NCBI GenBank assembly: GCA_961205875.1
Contig: OY540815.1
Location: 14,321,638-14,385,637 of the forward strand
Reading direction: 5' to 3'
DNA from: Sialis fuliginosa
Taxonomy: Eukaryota > Arthropoda > Insecta > Megaloptera > Sialidae
Length of the DNA stretch: 64,000 bases
The translations under genes and the position numbers were made by a program. Shown here piece by piece: positions 52,075-64,000 of the stretch. The first letter of the stretch is position 1, and every line of letters starts with the position of its first letter. Below the pieces are notes generated by a model, which saw only the letters and a program-made list of their open reading frames with translations, had not been told where the DNA came from and did no database searches.

Positions 52075-52638
52075 AACTTTATTAATCCCTGATGAATTTC
52101 ACAATGGCAGCCGTTTAAAATCGAGATTTCATATTATATGTCCAGTTTTAAAATATAATAAAATGTATTTCAGGTTTGTGATGGTCACCCTGTAGAATAA
52201 TCTCAGTTATATTATCAGGGGTTATTTTAGTGTGCACTTTTGTACAGCTCTAAAAATCGATAGTAAATATTATAATGAAACTTTAATCCTTGATGAATTT
52301 CACAATGGCGGCCGTTCAAAATCGAGGTTTCATATTATATGTCCAGTACTAATTATCAAATCGATGACATCAAACAGATGTGAATGAATTATTTCATCAA
52401 GACAAAAATAATATGTTTTTTGTGATTTTTCAAAATTTTATAAAAAAATACTATTTATTATAGATCTTGCAACCTAGTCCCGAGTTTAAATACTAAGGAT
52501 AAAAAAAATAGGTATTTCAGGTCTGTGATTGCCACTCTGTAGAATCATCTCAATTATTCATTTTTTACCACATCCATCTATGTTTATTTACATACATATT
52601 ACAAGGCGTTATTTAGTCTACAATTTTGTACAGCTCTT
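52075..52638. repeat. two-copy direct duplication with insertion
   Basis: Segment A (52075-52147; CCTGATGAATTTCACAATGG) and segment B (52164-52252; ends TTTTGTACAGCTCT) occur again in the same order at 52280-52347 and 52511-52638. The second pair is separated by about 160 bp of AT-rich DNA. The divergence suggests an old duplication of a repeat unit. Confidence 0.75.
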
Positions 52639-52902
52639 AAATTGAAGTTCACAGTTTTAAAAAATAATTTGCGCAATGCAAAAAATTGTAAAAGTGTATA
52701 TCAAAAAACAAAGTTAATAATTAATTGCATCTAAGAAATACTTTAATATTTAAACATCAAAAAAGAAGAAATTATACGCTAAATTTTCGTTAAAATAACA
52801 CCTGCATATTAAACTTTGTCACACTGTATTAAATTTATTTAATAATAAAGATTATAGAACAAATCTCCATGCCATTTTTATAAAACATTGTTTATATTAC
52901 AG

Positions 52903-52981
52903 CGTCTGAATTATTGAGCAACACTGGTTTCGAGGAGGGTTCGGAGGCGAAAGCAATGGTAGACTCGAACGCGATAATAAA
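52903..52981 (+). CDS. candidate small internal exon of an unidentified plus-strand gene
   Basis: The acceptor TTTATATTACAG is followed by 79 nt of complex sequence and then AATAAA|GTAAGTTA, an ideal donor. Only one frame is open over the whole block (from 52905), reading SELLSNTGFEEGSEAKAM and continuing VDSNAII. The other two frames stop at once. Read through, the exon takes two bases from a preceding codon and ends with two bases of the next. An ATG in good context lies inside (GCAATGG), so it could also be a start-codon exon. I do not recognise the protein. It lies opposite to mbl and upstream of both mbl promoter candidates. It could still be a captured exon or a chance arrangement. Confidence 0.45.
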
Positions 52982-53960
52982 GTAAGTTAAGGGAGAAAGA
53001 TTCCTTTGGCATATTATGAGACCCCGTGACCACGCGATTAATGCGCCATCTGTGGGCGGGAAGGTATTCGTATTAAAGTACCATCATCATCTATGAATTC
53101 CCTTGTTTTAATGTGGCTTCATTAATTTTTTCCCGGATGTTTTCATGCATCACAATAAAAATTAAAAATTAATTATATAGATATGTACTGCACAATTAAG
53201 ATACTTTGGTATTTGGAGGACTTTTTTAATTCGTGTTATTACTGATTAAAGTTTTGATGAATAGAAAAATGTTAGAATTTCAAACAATAAGTATCATTAT
53301 TTTTTATCGATTTTTAATTTGTTTTACAGTATTTTATTTTATTATATTTCGCCGCAGATTCGTACACTTTTTTTATTTGGAAAACATATTATCACTATTG
53401 AATATTTTATAATTTAATTACTTTACTTTCCTTAATACTTAAACTATAGTATAGATTAAATTAATTGTAACAACATACAAACATACATAAAGAAAATTAA
53501 ATTAATTATTTGTTGTTTTCTTTTCGATTACATTAACAAATATATAAGTTGAAAGTACAAAGTATTTTTTTTTACAAAATACATTTTTCTCTACATTTAC
53601 ACGAAATTAAGGTTTGCATATTTTATAACTATATCTTTCAGACAAAAATTGTTCACCCAATTTCGATATCAAAAATAGAGCTAGACTAGGGGTTTACAAT
53701 TTTATTCCGGTTCCGGCCAGAGCTGGTAAATTCCGACCGGACTTTAGAAATTTAATTATTACTTTCTACTACAAAAATCATAAATAATACCTATATATTA
53801 TTTTTGTTTAAAAAATGAAACAAAAATATAATAATTATTATATAACAACATTTTATTAACAAAAATTTTTATGGAAACAATCATTTCATAACACAAATGC
53901 AATTTTTTACATTTTATTCGACATAATTGTAATTGTAACATTAATAAATTGACCTTAATA

Positions 53961-54256
53961 ATTCAACTTATTTGTTAATTTACCAAATTTTATTTGTTTA
54001 TAATAAGGGAAAGGGGTGGGCACTTGATACTCTTAAAGATAAATGTGTAAGCTATATTTTAAAAAACTAAGTCTGTAGGATCGCGCCAATATGAAATATT
54101 AACTATTCAACGTATTTGTTAATTTACCAAAAATTTGTTTATAATCAGGGAAAGGGGTCACGACGGTCTTATGTTTATATTGATACTCTTAAAGATAAAG
54201 ATGTAAGCTATATTTTAAAAAGTTTGAGTCTGTATGATCACGCCAAGCTGAGATAT
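53961..54256. repeat. two tandem copies of a ~144-bp unit inside the hAT relic
   Basis: Copy 1 starts ATTCAACTTATTTGTTAATT (53961) and copy 2 starts ATTCAACGTATTTGTTAATT (54105). Both contain AGGGAAAGGGGT, TGATACTCTTAAAGATAAA and GTAAGCTATATTTTAAAAA. Copy 2 carries a short insertion before TGATACTC. Subterminal tandem repeats are common in hAT elements. Confidence 0.85.
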
Positions 54257-54343
54257 TAATAATAATAATAATATATTAATAAAAAGTCATTATATTACGA
54301 ACATTGAACTGTTCAAGAATAAATGAAAATTTTTTGAAAATTT

Positions 54344-54469
54344 CGGATTGTTATGATGTAAAAATAAGACTTGTTCTGCATTTTTTAATATTACTCTAGT
54401 CCTAGATCTGTTTTCTGCAAAAATATTTCCCGCCTCCGAGAATAACCTCTCCGAATAGATTGTACTGTA
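54344..54469 (-). pseudogene. hAT transposase C-terminal (hATC dimerisation) fragment
   Basis: The minus strand reads SERLFSEAGNIFAENRSR, then NAEQVLFLHHN. This is the signature of the hAT dimerisation domain (S-ERLFS-AGNI----RSRL--..-A--LLFLH-N). About 42 codons are open; the residue expected to be Leu after RSR is Thr. No DDE core or BED finger was found in the remaining sequence, so the gene is dead. Confidence 0.8.
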
Positions 54470-56554
54470 CTTATCTAACAGTATTGTTTATGATAATGCA
54501 TCATATGTACTATAATAATGCATTTGTGCTTTAATTTCGAATAATAAGCATTCTTTTATCTACACAAAATACCATCTTTTCTATTACGAATTTGTCTAAA
54601 TGCGGTTTTGATTTATCACATTTATAATTTGACACTAGAAATGTAATTTCATTCGATCGAAAAGAACGTATGCTATACACACAATTTAAAACGATCGATC
54701 TTACGAAGCTGTTAAAATTACAGGATATGTTAAAAATACTATTTTTTATAATACAATGTAGGATCCTTTCTACCACTCCACTGTGTAATAAATAGCATAT
54801 AAAATAATGTTATATGAATTTAAGATAATAATCTATGTATAAAGCATGCATATATTATTTTAATTATTATTATTAATACAAATAAAATTTTTTGAAAAAA
54901 TTTCCAGTTCCAGTACACCCCTAAACTAGACCGAAACAATATTACTTTTATTTGTAAAATATCATCGAGAATCTCGGTTTTTAAAATTGATTAATAATCG
55001 GTCACAAGAACGAGACGACATCGGCTTAATTTTTTCGAAACAATTACGAGACTTACCTGACTATCATCACGTCTTATTTGCAGCCCTTAAGGCAAAATAA
55101 ATTATTGACATTCATTTGAAGTAAAATAAAACGTGTTTCCAAATTCACGCATATCATTAAATTACATCTTACATAAAGCCTAGTGTAAGTGCCACAGTTA
55201 CAATTAATATTCAATGAAATATATCCCTGATGAAAAGGTCTTACAATTACATTAATATTTTATACCGTGGAATGAATGATGTGCACATCGTGTTTTTCAA
55301 GCTCATGTAAATTTAATTTTATGAAAGATTGCCAGTACAAGTGTTTCTTAAATAATAATATTATGTACATATGTAATTTTAACACATTCAGATATATTTG
55401 TTTTATTTTAGTTCTTTAACTAAGCAAATCTACATAAAATTCATATATTAAGAACATAAAAAATATTGTTACATGCATGTCAAATTAATGAAAATGCGTG
55501 AATAATATAGAAGTCTTTTTTAAGGTTATTTAAAGATCAAATTATATTTTAGAAATAATGTAAAAATAAATATTTTTAAAAAACGTTTATACTTTATATA
55601 ACTTTTGCATGAGATATGGATCGTTCTAAACATAAGTTTGCGTTGAATTTTATTTTTTAAGATCAAAGTGAAGTAGACGAAATACGATAGCCTTGACCTC
55701 CATGAAGATTATTTTTATTATTGTTAATTAAATAAATTAAATAATAAAAATTAAATAACTTGGTCAAACCAACTCATTTTTGAATTTGCTGATAACATTT
55801 TTATTTCAAAAATAATTCAAAATTGAAATGTAATAAAAACGTAAAATACATTGCACTACCAACTTTCGCATATATAATATTTAAGCTATGTTTAATTTTT
55901 AAAATTAGTATTAAACGTATAATCGAATAAATTGAAAAACTATACGGTACGGAACATTAATATGCGAGACGCAACTCGCACTTGAAATTTTTATTAAAAA
56001 TAACAAATAACTAGAAATATATTTATGATTAGAATATTTCTACTGAAAAATAATTAGAATTTAGTTTCTGATGCCAAATAAAGAACAAATCATATTTGTA
56101 AAAAACACATTTTCAAAGACCTTACTTAATATAGAAATAAATAAATAATAATGAAGACGTTAACGCAATGAACCCAAACGATCAACAAAAATAAACGTAA
56201 AAAATTGGCAAAGCAATTAAATTAAAATTTCGAGCTCATTAAATATTTACCGTGTTTAATTTCGTACATTTTCCAAAACAGTCACGTAAATTTATTGTAC
56301 ACGGGAGTACAGTGACAGCAGTAAAATATAACTCACGCTGCCCGCTCGAAAAAATGTTAACTAAAGGATTTTTTTATTGACGCAAATGCAATAAAATAAC
56401 AACCGGGTTTTTAATATTAAAATATCGTGAATTAAATAAGAAGGAATTTTTTTAAATGTAGTTTCCAAACTTACAATAGTATATATTTGGAAAGAAGAAC
56501 TAAATAAATAGATTCAAAATTAAAATTAAAATAGTTTTCTTCCTTACATAAAAA

Positions 56555-56600
56555 ACCCCTTCAAAAGAAACATTGAAATGTGTTCGAAACGTCGATATAC
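56555..56600 (+). other. third GAAACG-ended hairpin motif
   Basis: The sequence CCCCTTCAAAAGAAACATTG continues as AAATGTGTTCGAAACGTCG. A weak hairpin (ACAT-TGAA-ATGT) is followed by CGAAACG, resembling the tails at 23433 and 38812, but CTGANGA is absent. It is at best a relic of the same class of repeat. Confidence 0.2.
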
Positions 56601-57941
56601 AAGAAATCAATAACACTGAAGAAGAGACAAAAAATAAAACAATTTATTTATTTATTTCCATTAATTTTCTCGGTTAAGTTCTGATCAACCCAGTTCAAAA
56701 CTGTGTTTTTTTTGTTCACAACAATTTTACTAAAATACCTAAATAAATGTTTGTTTCAAATTCTTAAAAAATATATATGTGTATGTTATTATGCAACAGT
56801 GCATTGAAAACGATAACGCATTGAGTATTTATCAAAGAACACACGAATGTTTTTTTAAAAACTTATTTACTTTATGATAAAGATAATTTTTATCAAATGT
56901 CTAAATATATATACACGGTCAATATAAACTCGAATTATCAAATTCTGCAACGAAATTACACATAGTAAAGATAAAAAATATACAATATTTATATTATTTC
57001 TAAACTAAAATCATTATTTATCCGGGAAATAACAGAATTTAAAATAACATAAAATTATATATGAAATATAGTACAAATAAGAGAGGGCAAAACGTGAACC
57101 AGTTAAACAAACAAATAAATAAAATTCTTCTTCTATTTTTAGTATAAATAAATATTTGAAGCCAAATTTATCATTAATTTTAAATTTCATCTTCGAAATA
57201 CTCGAAAATTAAAAAAATATAGGATGCTTTTTATCATAATTAATATTTATCAAAAATGAATGTTTCATATATTCAAATTACCAAATTATTTGGTGTTTAT
57301 GATCAAACACAAAATTTAAAACTAATTGTAAATTGGGATCAACACAAATATTTGCATATATTTAAAATAATTTTGATTTATCTATGCACTGTAATTAAAT
57401 TTTACAACCATAATGGTATATATATAACAAATGTCTTCATATGATATCGATCTATTTCATGGGAATGGAATACAGCTTCAGACATAAAAACTGGTTCGCA
57501 AAATAAGAACTATGTGTACATAAAAAAGAAATCAATGGAAGAGTGGTGCGACTAGTCCAACATGTGTTTGCGCATCTAAGAGATAATTCAATAGATCGTC
57601 TGGCCAACTGGTCCAAGGGATGCTGTAATTCTCATTCCCTCCTCAGAAATGACCGATGGCCTGAAGAACCCTTTTCTATTCATACGGGTTTACGACCAAA
57701 GAATTACAAGACTACTACTACACTCCAGTTCTTTCTTTCAAGTTTGCTTGTTTAAATTTGTATTTGAAGAATACTGATGCATAAGTTAAACTTAGATATT
57801 TTTATACTTTTTTGTGTGTCTATGGAATTTTTATGATCAGTGTACCAGTCTGTATAAATACAAATATACCTACATATAAAGTTATAAAATTTAATCTAAC
57901 TGAAATTTAAATAAATATTTTAATTTATTTATAGTTTAGTA

Positions 57942-58216
57942 CAGGGCTGGCCAACCTGCGGCCCGCCACGCACTTATGTGCGGCCCGCGGTCACATACGA
58001 ACAAATTATGTTTTAGTATTAGGTATTTCAGAATGTCTGAAACTGGTTTAAATTTCCCCTCGTTTTTATTTATGTAACTTAAATTATTTATAGTTTTACT
58101 GCAAAAAATTAAAATGATCAGAAAAATATTCAATAAGTACGAAATTTGTGTGCGGTCCTTGAAAAAATTTAGGTCGTCAATGCACCCCGTGGAGCAATTT
58201 GGGTTGGCGAGGCCTG
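57942..58216. mobile_element. hAT-like MITE with CAGGGCTGGCCAACC terminus
   Basis: The left end CAGGGCTGGCCAACCTGCGG and right end GGGTTGGCGAGGCCTG are typical hAT termini. The flanks GTTTAGTA (57934-57941) and GATTAGTA (58217-58224) match at 7 of 8 positions. The ends contain GCGGCCCGC / GTGCGGTCC, and the interior is AT-rich and non-coding. It is 275 bp long. Confidence 0.88.
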
Positions 58217-59187
58217 GATTAGTAGTTCTATTATACCATCTTCACTTATTTAGGATCTGAAACCTAAATTTAGTGAACAAAATCATAGTTTATTCCATTT
58301 TTGTTATATCTATAGTAGCCTAGGCCCTAAGTGTCGCAACATCCTATTTGAAATTCATTGTTAGTTATTGGAATAATTATTACAAGTCGTGTGTAGTACT
58401 GGGTATAAAGTTTAAAATATAAAATAACATTATACGAAATATATGTAAACACGTTTTTTATTTACAAAAGAAAATTACACTTTTAGACCCACAATCGTGA
58501 TAATATTTCCTTTTTTGCTAAGTATCATATAAAACTTCACATGAATACATTTTAAAAACTTTGAGATAACCGTTTAAAACGCAACTTTAAAAAACATTAC
58601 GCGATAAAATTTAAATAACGGCTACTAAAATTGACGAGAAAAATAAAATATACACACATTCACAAAAAGGTCCAGGTTATCTCACGTACCAAAAAGACAC
58701 AAAAAAATTTAACTGATTAGCCCCGCATCCATTTTTCACACGCTTCTGAAAGCAATAAAAGTAATAAGAAGCAAGTGCAAAGGCGTACCGAATATCTTAG
58801 GCCTGTTTGACACCATCCAATTACAAATTTTTATATGGATAGAAATAACTATCATTTTATTCTAGAGATAATATTTTGTAATTATTTGTACAATACTTAA
58901 AAAGGGTCCTCAGGCTAGAATTTTCTGCGGGATCTTTCCCGCTAAACAATCTAGAAAATTATTTTTGACGACGACCAAAAAAAACCTTATTTACTCATGC
59001 GCCGGAAACCCATACTAGAGTCCTGTCAGCCCCCTCTAAAAAATCATATTCGTTATTAACTAAATTCATTATAGATGCAGATTTTTGTTTATCATTTAGT
59101 GAATTTTAGGTCTTTTTTAATTTATATTATTTTTGTTTGTTTTAATAAAATAACTAATACCCAGTATTACACAGAATTTGCTCGAAA

Positions 59188-59469
59188 TCAAAGCTAATTA
59201 GCTTTTGGCTAACGCTATATATTTGTGAGGCGTCAAATCGTTTTGAATATGCTCGAGATTCTAGAGCAAGTGAAATGAATGTATAATCATATAAATGCTA
59301 TGCATTTTATGAGGTACAGTTGGGAGCACTTATTTTAAGTCACTGATTTCTATTTAACGCGCATGCGTCAAGGACGTCATATATACGATTTCATTCGCTA
59401 CATCTGTGAGTGATTGTCATTATATTAATACCTAACAGATAACGTTAGCCAAAAGCTAATTAGCTAATT
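59188..59469. mobile_element. MITE with AGCTAATTAGC ends
   Basis: AGCTAATTAGCTTTTGGCTA at the left end is repeated inverted at the right end, giving 23 bp perfect inverted repeats through AACG. The 280-bp interior contains GCGCATGCGTCAAGGACGTC and is non-coding. The terminal motif is itself self-complementary (AGCTAATTAGCT), so the outer boundary is uncertain by several bases. Confidence 0.75.
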
Positions 59470-60675
59470 ACCATGCATAATCCTTATAGATTGTAGAATC
59501 AATTCATTTTTTACTATATATACCTACTGTGCATTTTTTACATACTTTCTAGAATGTATACACCAAGCAAAAACTTGGTATATAAAAAATTAAGTGAAAA
59601 TATTTTTTTTATGTGTATAACATACCCATATACATAACGAATTGCTTTAAAAAATTAAAACTGTCAATGATTTACATATCGCTTATAAATCGAACAGTTC
59701 TGAAATAAAAAATGCAGCAAATTGAATTTAAAATTTTTTGATAATTGGTAAGAACAAAGATTTGATCGTTATGTCATCTGAACAAATTGAGAAGTCGTTC
59801 GTGTGATACGACGTCGCAGTTGCGAATAGTGGTTTCTAAATGGCTCTCTGCATACTTGCTCATTCCGCAATGAAATCTGATACGCGTTAACGATCATTCG
59901 TAGACGGCGTTGGTGAAGCAGAATGACGCAGGGAAGTCGGGGGTATAGCAGCCCCCCCCCCCTCCCACTCCTCACTCAATATTACTCTGCAGACCATTCA
60001 CACAAAACATGGATCGATGGATGTTAAAAACTCACGTCATCATAATAATAGTCAAAAACCTTGTTTTGCATAGTGCCATCATTAAAGAACATTCAAGTTT
60101 TATATTTTGATCGTATCGGTTTTATCTTGCATATTCTTTGCGATAAAGATATGTTACGTGTAAAGGTAATGTTTATCATGCCATTTATGATCTCATGATA
60201 ATTATTTTTCATTCAATGAAAATATTGATTTCATTTCTAACTCAAATGTTAGAAGAATATTTCCATTTTAATCAATATTTGCTGAAATTTTAATTTTAAA
60301 CATTAGAATCCAAATTAGCAATTATAATTCAGTTATTTTAAATATTATTTACATTGTCAACTTTACGTCAACATCCGAATAAAAATGATTACAAAGTTTA
60401 TTTTAATTGATAAGCCCGACAAATTCATTAACCATATCAGTTATGTAAGACGACATTACTTCCGTTTTAAGATATATTCAAAAGATACCCTAACCACATC
60501 CCTATAAAATTATGTTGGTTTTTTTACACCGAATTTGTCAAGAAATTCAGACACTATGTATACCTATTTTATTGCGTATTAAAATTTATAAAATTTTATC
60601 AGTGGAGCCCTAGCTAGACTATAATCGACATATCCATATGGTCTCCACTATGAATATTGAATTGTTAAGAACTTA

Positions 60676-61242
60676 AGGCACCATTTCACCGTAACGGGCA
60701 TGAAAATTGTTGATTTTCATGATTTTTTTTATTGAATAAAATTCAATAAATCAGTCCGATTTTATTTTCGTTTACGTATGTTGCACACAAAAATATTTTT
60801 TAATGTTTTACTTTTATTTTTTATCTATTTTTTTTGGACATTGCAAAATGATGTCTAAAATAAAGCGCCTGGCGGCGGAGAGTCCTATTTCTACAGTTTT
60901 TCGTCCAAAAAATGTGAAATTTTCAAATAAATAAAAAAGCTTCCGTACGACGTTAAGGAATGGCAAAATTTAAAACGGATATAGAAATGAAAACTCTTCG
61001 TTAAAAATATCCCGCCGTTTTGTAAAACGATGTTTCGAGAAAAAGCGTTTACAGTTATCATATGAGATGCACTCTGCCTTATCTTACACTCAGCTGACCA
61101 ATCTCTTTTTCTAAGAAAGGATTAAGCGACCGGAATAATTCGAATGTCGAGATAAAAAATTTTACAGCATGTTTATGAAAGTTGATTTTTTTCGATAATA
61201 CAAATAAAGATTTTCAAAAAATTTTACAGTGGAATGGTCCCT
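60676..61242. mobile_element. MITE with AGG-ACCATT-CAC-GTAA ends
   Basis: The left end AGGCACCATTTCACCGTAA and right end TTTTACAGTGGAATGGTCCCT are inverted copies with a few mismatches, 567 bp apart. The interior has a GCGCCTGGCGGCGGAGAG patch and no coding capacity. TTAA or TA lies at the left boundary and TAA at the right. Confidence 0.75.
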
Positions 61243-63720
61243 AAATCATTATAAAACATTTTATATATCTATCTTCAATTTATGAACCCTCAAAACACCC
61301 ACTAAATAAAAGTATTACGTATTATCTCACTATAATAAAAATACAAAAAAAATCTCCACTCCACATGTAACATTATTATAAAACAAGAGAGAGATGAATA
61401 GAGTAAAAAGTAATGTTTATAATGGTTTAATATAAACATCCGTATGACACAGAACACAACGGCCAGCGAACAATGGCAGCTTTACGAAAATTGCCATCCT
61501 ACATATCATGTTTAATACCCCACAGTCGCAACTAGTTGGCCCCGTGGGGGTGCTAGGGAACTTGATTTTGTAGCCGAGCCTAGACCCGCGCACAGCTCTA
61601 TTATGTCCGATGCAGTATTAACACATCATAGTCTTTTATAGACCTGTTAGCGGATTTATAATATTCACCGGGAATTATTTTTATAAACAAATCGAGATAT
61701 GATATCCGCATGAACAAAAATATTATTACATATATGAGCATTTCCAGAAAAAGTTTTAATGGTGTGAATACAGCGTTTTTTTGGAAAATAAGACATCTTA
61801 AAACAAGTTTAATATAAAAATATAATATAGTGTTATATAAAATATAAATGAACATTTATTTTAAATCTGCTTCGGTCAATCGATTATCGAATATTCATGC
61901 CCTGTTTAAAATATGCCGAACAGAACGAATACCGTAGTCGAACCTGATAATGGGTGCATCCCTAATATTTATAATATATAATCTTTCATTTTTAGCACAG
62001 AAGCTAGCAATAAATTACATTTTAAAAATTAACTCAACAAAAACATAAACAAAACAAATTTTCCAACTGAAATGAGATTCATCTATTAAAATTTCAATGT
62101 TCCTGAATTAGCACACAAAAACATACTTTTATACGAAGAATCTGTTTTGAGATGCTCTTAAAGCAAGGTGGCTGCTTTGTATCCATCTAAATAAAACATG
62201 TCCTACCTCGACAGGGTACAGAAAGTATTTTCCGTAAATCCTGACACGGTTAATGGATGTATCAGGAATTATGCATTATACATATACTTACACATATATA
62301 GCAATTTGCTACTTATTTCGTTAGCATCTGTCAACATAGTTACCTACTACAAAATATTTTTATGTTTTATATTCAACTATGTCCATATTTAAAGTTAGCG
62401 GTTTATCAACACATTCAAAAGTCAAAGCAACTAAATCGACAAATCAATTCGAGAAATGTTTTTGTATACATAACGGTTGGTTATAAAATAACTTACTGTT
62501 TTTAAAGATTTTAGTAATGGATTTTTGAGTACTATGTTTAGTAAAGAAAACATATTTTAAAATGTTCAATTTCTTATCTATTTTTGTATTATAACAATTC
62601 ATTATTATTAATAGGAAAGTTGTCATATGTATCCAGGATCCCTCTTAATACTATACTGGCATGATTGTGCTTCAAAAATATTCAGTGAAAAAATAAATCA
62701 TTGACAACGACTCTTTATAAAGACATTTGACTCATTTAAAATGTGTGTTTGTAATTTTTAATCACCACCACAATTTTTATAACTGATTATAAATTAGTCT
62801 AAATACGTAAATCGATTAAATTCATTTCCTATTACAAAACAAATTTTGATTAAAAAATATAGCTCGTATGAGGATAACTTGTATTCCACTCAACCAAACT
62901 TTATCTAAAAAAAAAAAAAAACATTAGCTGAAATAATTTGTATTAGTCCACACCAATGCAGTAGAAAAATATAACTTCCATGTTTTATTATAAGCTCTGA
63001 AAATTCCCGCAAGTGCTGTCTTAGAAACACTAAGAGAATTATATAAATAATTGATCCTGTTCAGTTTCCGTGGCCGGAGAGAGATGGTTTGGACTATTGC
63101 GCGAAAAGGTGGCGTAAGCGTGGCAGGGGGGGATGTGAGGGGAGTAAAATAAACATTCGGGCCAGGTTGAATTATTGATACGACTACTCGTAGTCGCGTA
63201 TATCATAGCGCCTCGCTCCGAGTGGAGAAAACGTCATTAAAATGAGCACTATTTTTACTTTTGCACAAGAAAAAGGGCGATATCGTGACCTAATACAGTA
63301 CCGTATCTACTAGATATCTTCTATAGATGAATTATATTAACAATGTGTATATATAATAATGATTGTTATTGTATTTAATAAATATCTTATTTGCCTTTGA
63401 CATTTTTATTTATTTTGATAAAAAAGATAATACATTTATCTTCCCATATTTTTTATAGAATTAATTATATTGGTTATTAAATGGCACGTATCTAAAAAAT
63501 TATCTTTAAATAGATAAATTTAACGTATGTATATTAAATTTATAAATAAACTACAGTCCTAAAATAATAAATCAAGTAATACTAAAGCATTATTCCCATT
63601 TTTGTATAATTTTTTGTTATTAATTTTATCCATAGATCTTCGTCAACTATATATATATATATACTTATTATGTATAATTATACTGACATTTTCATATTTT
63701 TTAATTTTAAATATCGCATA

Positions 63721-63834
63721 TACAGGGTGAAAAACAAAAAAATATTGAATACGAATTTTTTTGTTTTTCGATGCTGCGTATGTAGGTACCATTCAAAATA
63801 TTCGACCGTCCCAGAATATATTTGACACCCTGTA
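63721..63834. mobile_element. short TA-flanked MITE (TACAGGGTG ends)
   Basis: TACAGGGTG at the left and CACCCTGTA at the right are perfect 9-bp inverted ends, 114 bp overall, preceded by TA and followed by TA. The CAGGGTG terminus with a TA target is typical of small Tc1/mariner-like MITEs in insects. Confidence 0.75.
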
Positions 63835-64000
63835 TATTATTTCTTATCGATAATATACACATATATAATTCACCCAAAATCCCACTAAAATATTCAGTCT
63901 ATTACAGTCCTGTTATTAGACAGAACTGTAAAAAGCCAAGAAAGTTTACTAATAAAATATTTCAATTCAAGTTAACGGTGGAAGGTGGCGTCTTCTCGCA

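Larger units (their letters stand above)
49217..52902. other. region upstream of the distal mbl promoter candidate
   Basis: This is AT-rich sequence with the GC island at 50900-51180 and a duplicated segment at 52075-52638. A short perfect arm pair TAACTTCC/GGAAGTTA lies at about 52050-52070. No frame is convincing; the minus-strand frame at 49622-49945 is Phe/Ile/Tyr-rich, as AT-rich DNA gives. Confidence 0.6.
53687..54923 (-). mobile_element. hAT transposon relic with transposase remnant
   Basis: The termini TAGGGGTTTAC and GTACACCCCTA are flanked by AGCTAGAC (53679-53686) and AACTAGAC (54924-54931), a 7/8 target duplication. CCGGTTCCGG and its diverged inverse lie just inside. The 1.24-kb interior encodes a recognisable hATC fragment on the minus strand (54344-54469), so this is a decayed former autonomous element or a deletion derivative of one. 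Confidence 0.75.
52982..64000. other. intergenic or intronic DNA upstream of mbl
   Basis: This stretch is dominated by transposon relics (listed) in AT-rich DNA. Higher-GC blocks of unknown role lie at about 57540-57730, 59760-59990 (with a C12-13 run near 59950-59962), 61440-61610 and 63060-63250. The last contains the dyad CGACTACTCGTAGTCG. If 52903-52981 is a real exon, this would be intron of that plus-strand gene; I found no second exon. Confidence 0.5.

Noticed and set aside
57543-57755. 70-codon plus-strand frame in a GC-richer block
   Set aside because: It gives no recognisable motif on either strand and may be a decayed retroelement segment; not enough to call a gene.
62198-62392. 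64-codon plus-strand frame starting MSYLDRVQKVF
   Set aside because: The first 25 codons look protein-like, but the rest is Ile/Tyr/Phe-rich and there is no supporting splice site.

Overview
The window is an AT-rich, TE-littered piece of an insect genome. It has long introns, no bacterial-style gene density, canonical GT-AG splice sites and many short non-autonomous DNA transposons. A repeat ending in GGAACCCTAAAAA and frequent TACCTA/TAGGTA runs look lepidopteran to me, but the order is only an inference.

One gene is certain: muscleblind (mbl), on the minus strand. Its first coding exon (coding part 15960-16145) encodes the start of the protein, the complete first CCCH zinc finger and the first cysteine of the second. 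It ends at a strong GTAAGA donor. With its 5' UTR the exon runs 15960-16793 behind a clear polypyrimidine/ACAG acceptor. Everything below 15954 is the next, very long intron; the exon carrying the rest of zinc finger 2 was not found and must lie beyond position 1. Above 16794 lie the 5' introns and at least two candidate non-coding first exons: a proximal one (about 17970-18172) and a distal one (about 48609-48935) below a CpG-rich island (48936-49216). A second GC-rich island (50900-51180) carries an NRF1/Ewg-type palindrome.

The main point of interest is the setting of the mbl start exon. In Drosophila this exon (exon 2) is the source of the abundant circular RNA circMbl. Here it is hemmed in by two unrelated large fold-back (self-inverted-repeat) elements: 14937-15876, ending about 75 nt beyond the donor, and about 16845-17705, starting about 50 nt before the acceptor. 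If the exon circularises, the reading frame crosses the back-splice junction and ends after 14 new codons.

On the plus strand, 52903-52981 has the form of a small internal exon (79 nt, open in one frame, ideal acceptor and donor) of an unidentified gene. With the island at 51 kb it hints at a gene divergent from mbl.

The rest is intronic or intergenic and holds transposon relics: at least five hAT-like elements, one retaining the hATC dimerisation motif of a transposase, TTAA-flanked and TA-flanked MITEs, a four-copy MITE family, a Penelope-like retroposon with a hammerhead-like stem, several fold-backs, tandem duplications and a perfect 54-bp palindrome. Most other long open frames are chance products of AT-rich sequence or shadows of GC-rich islands.
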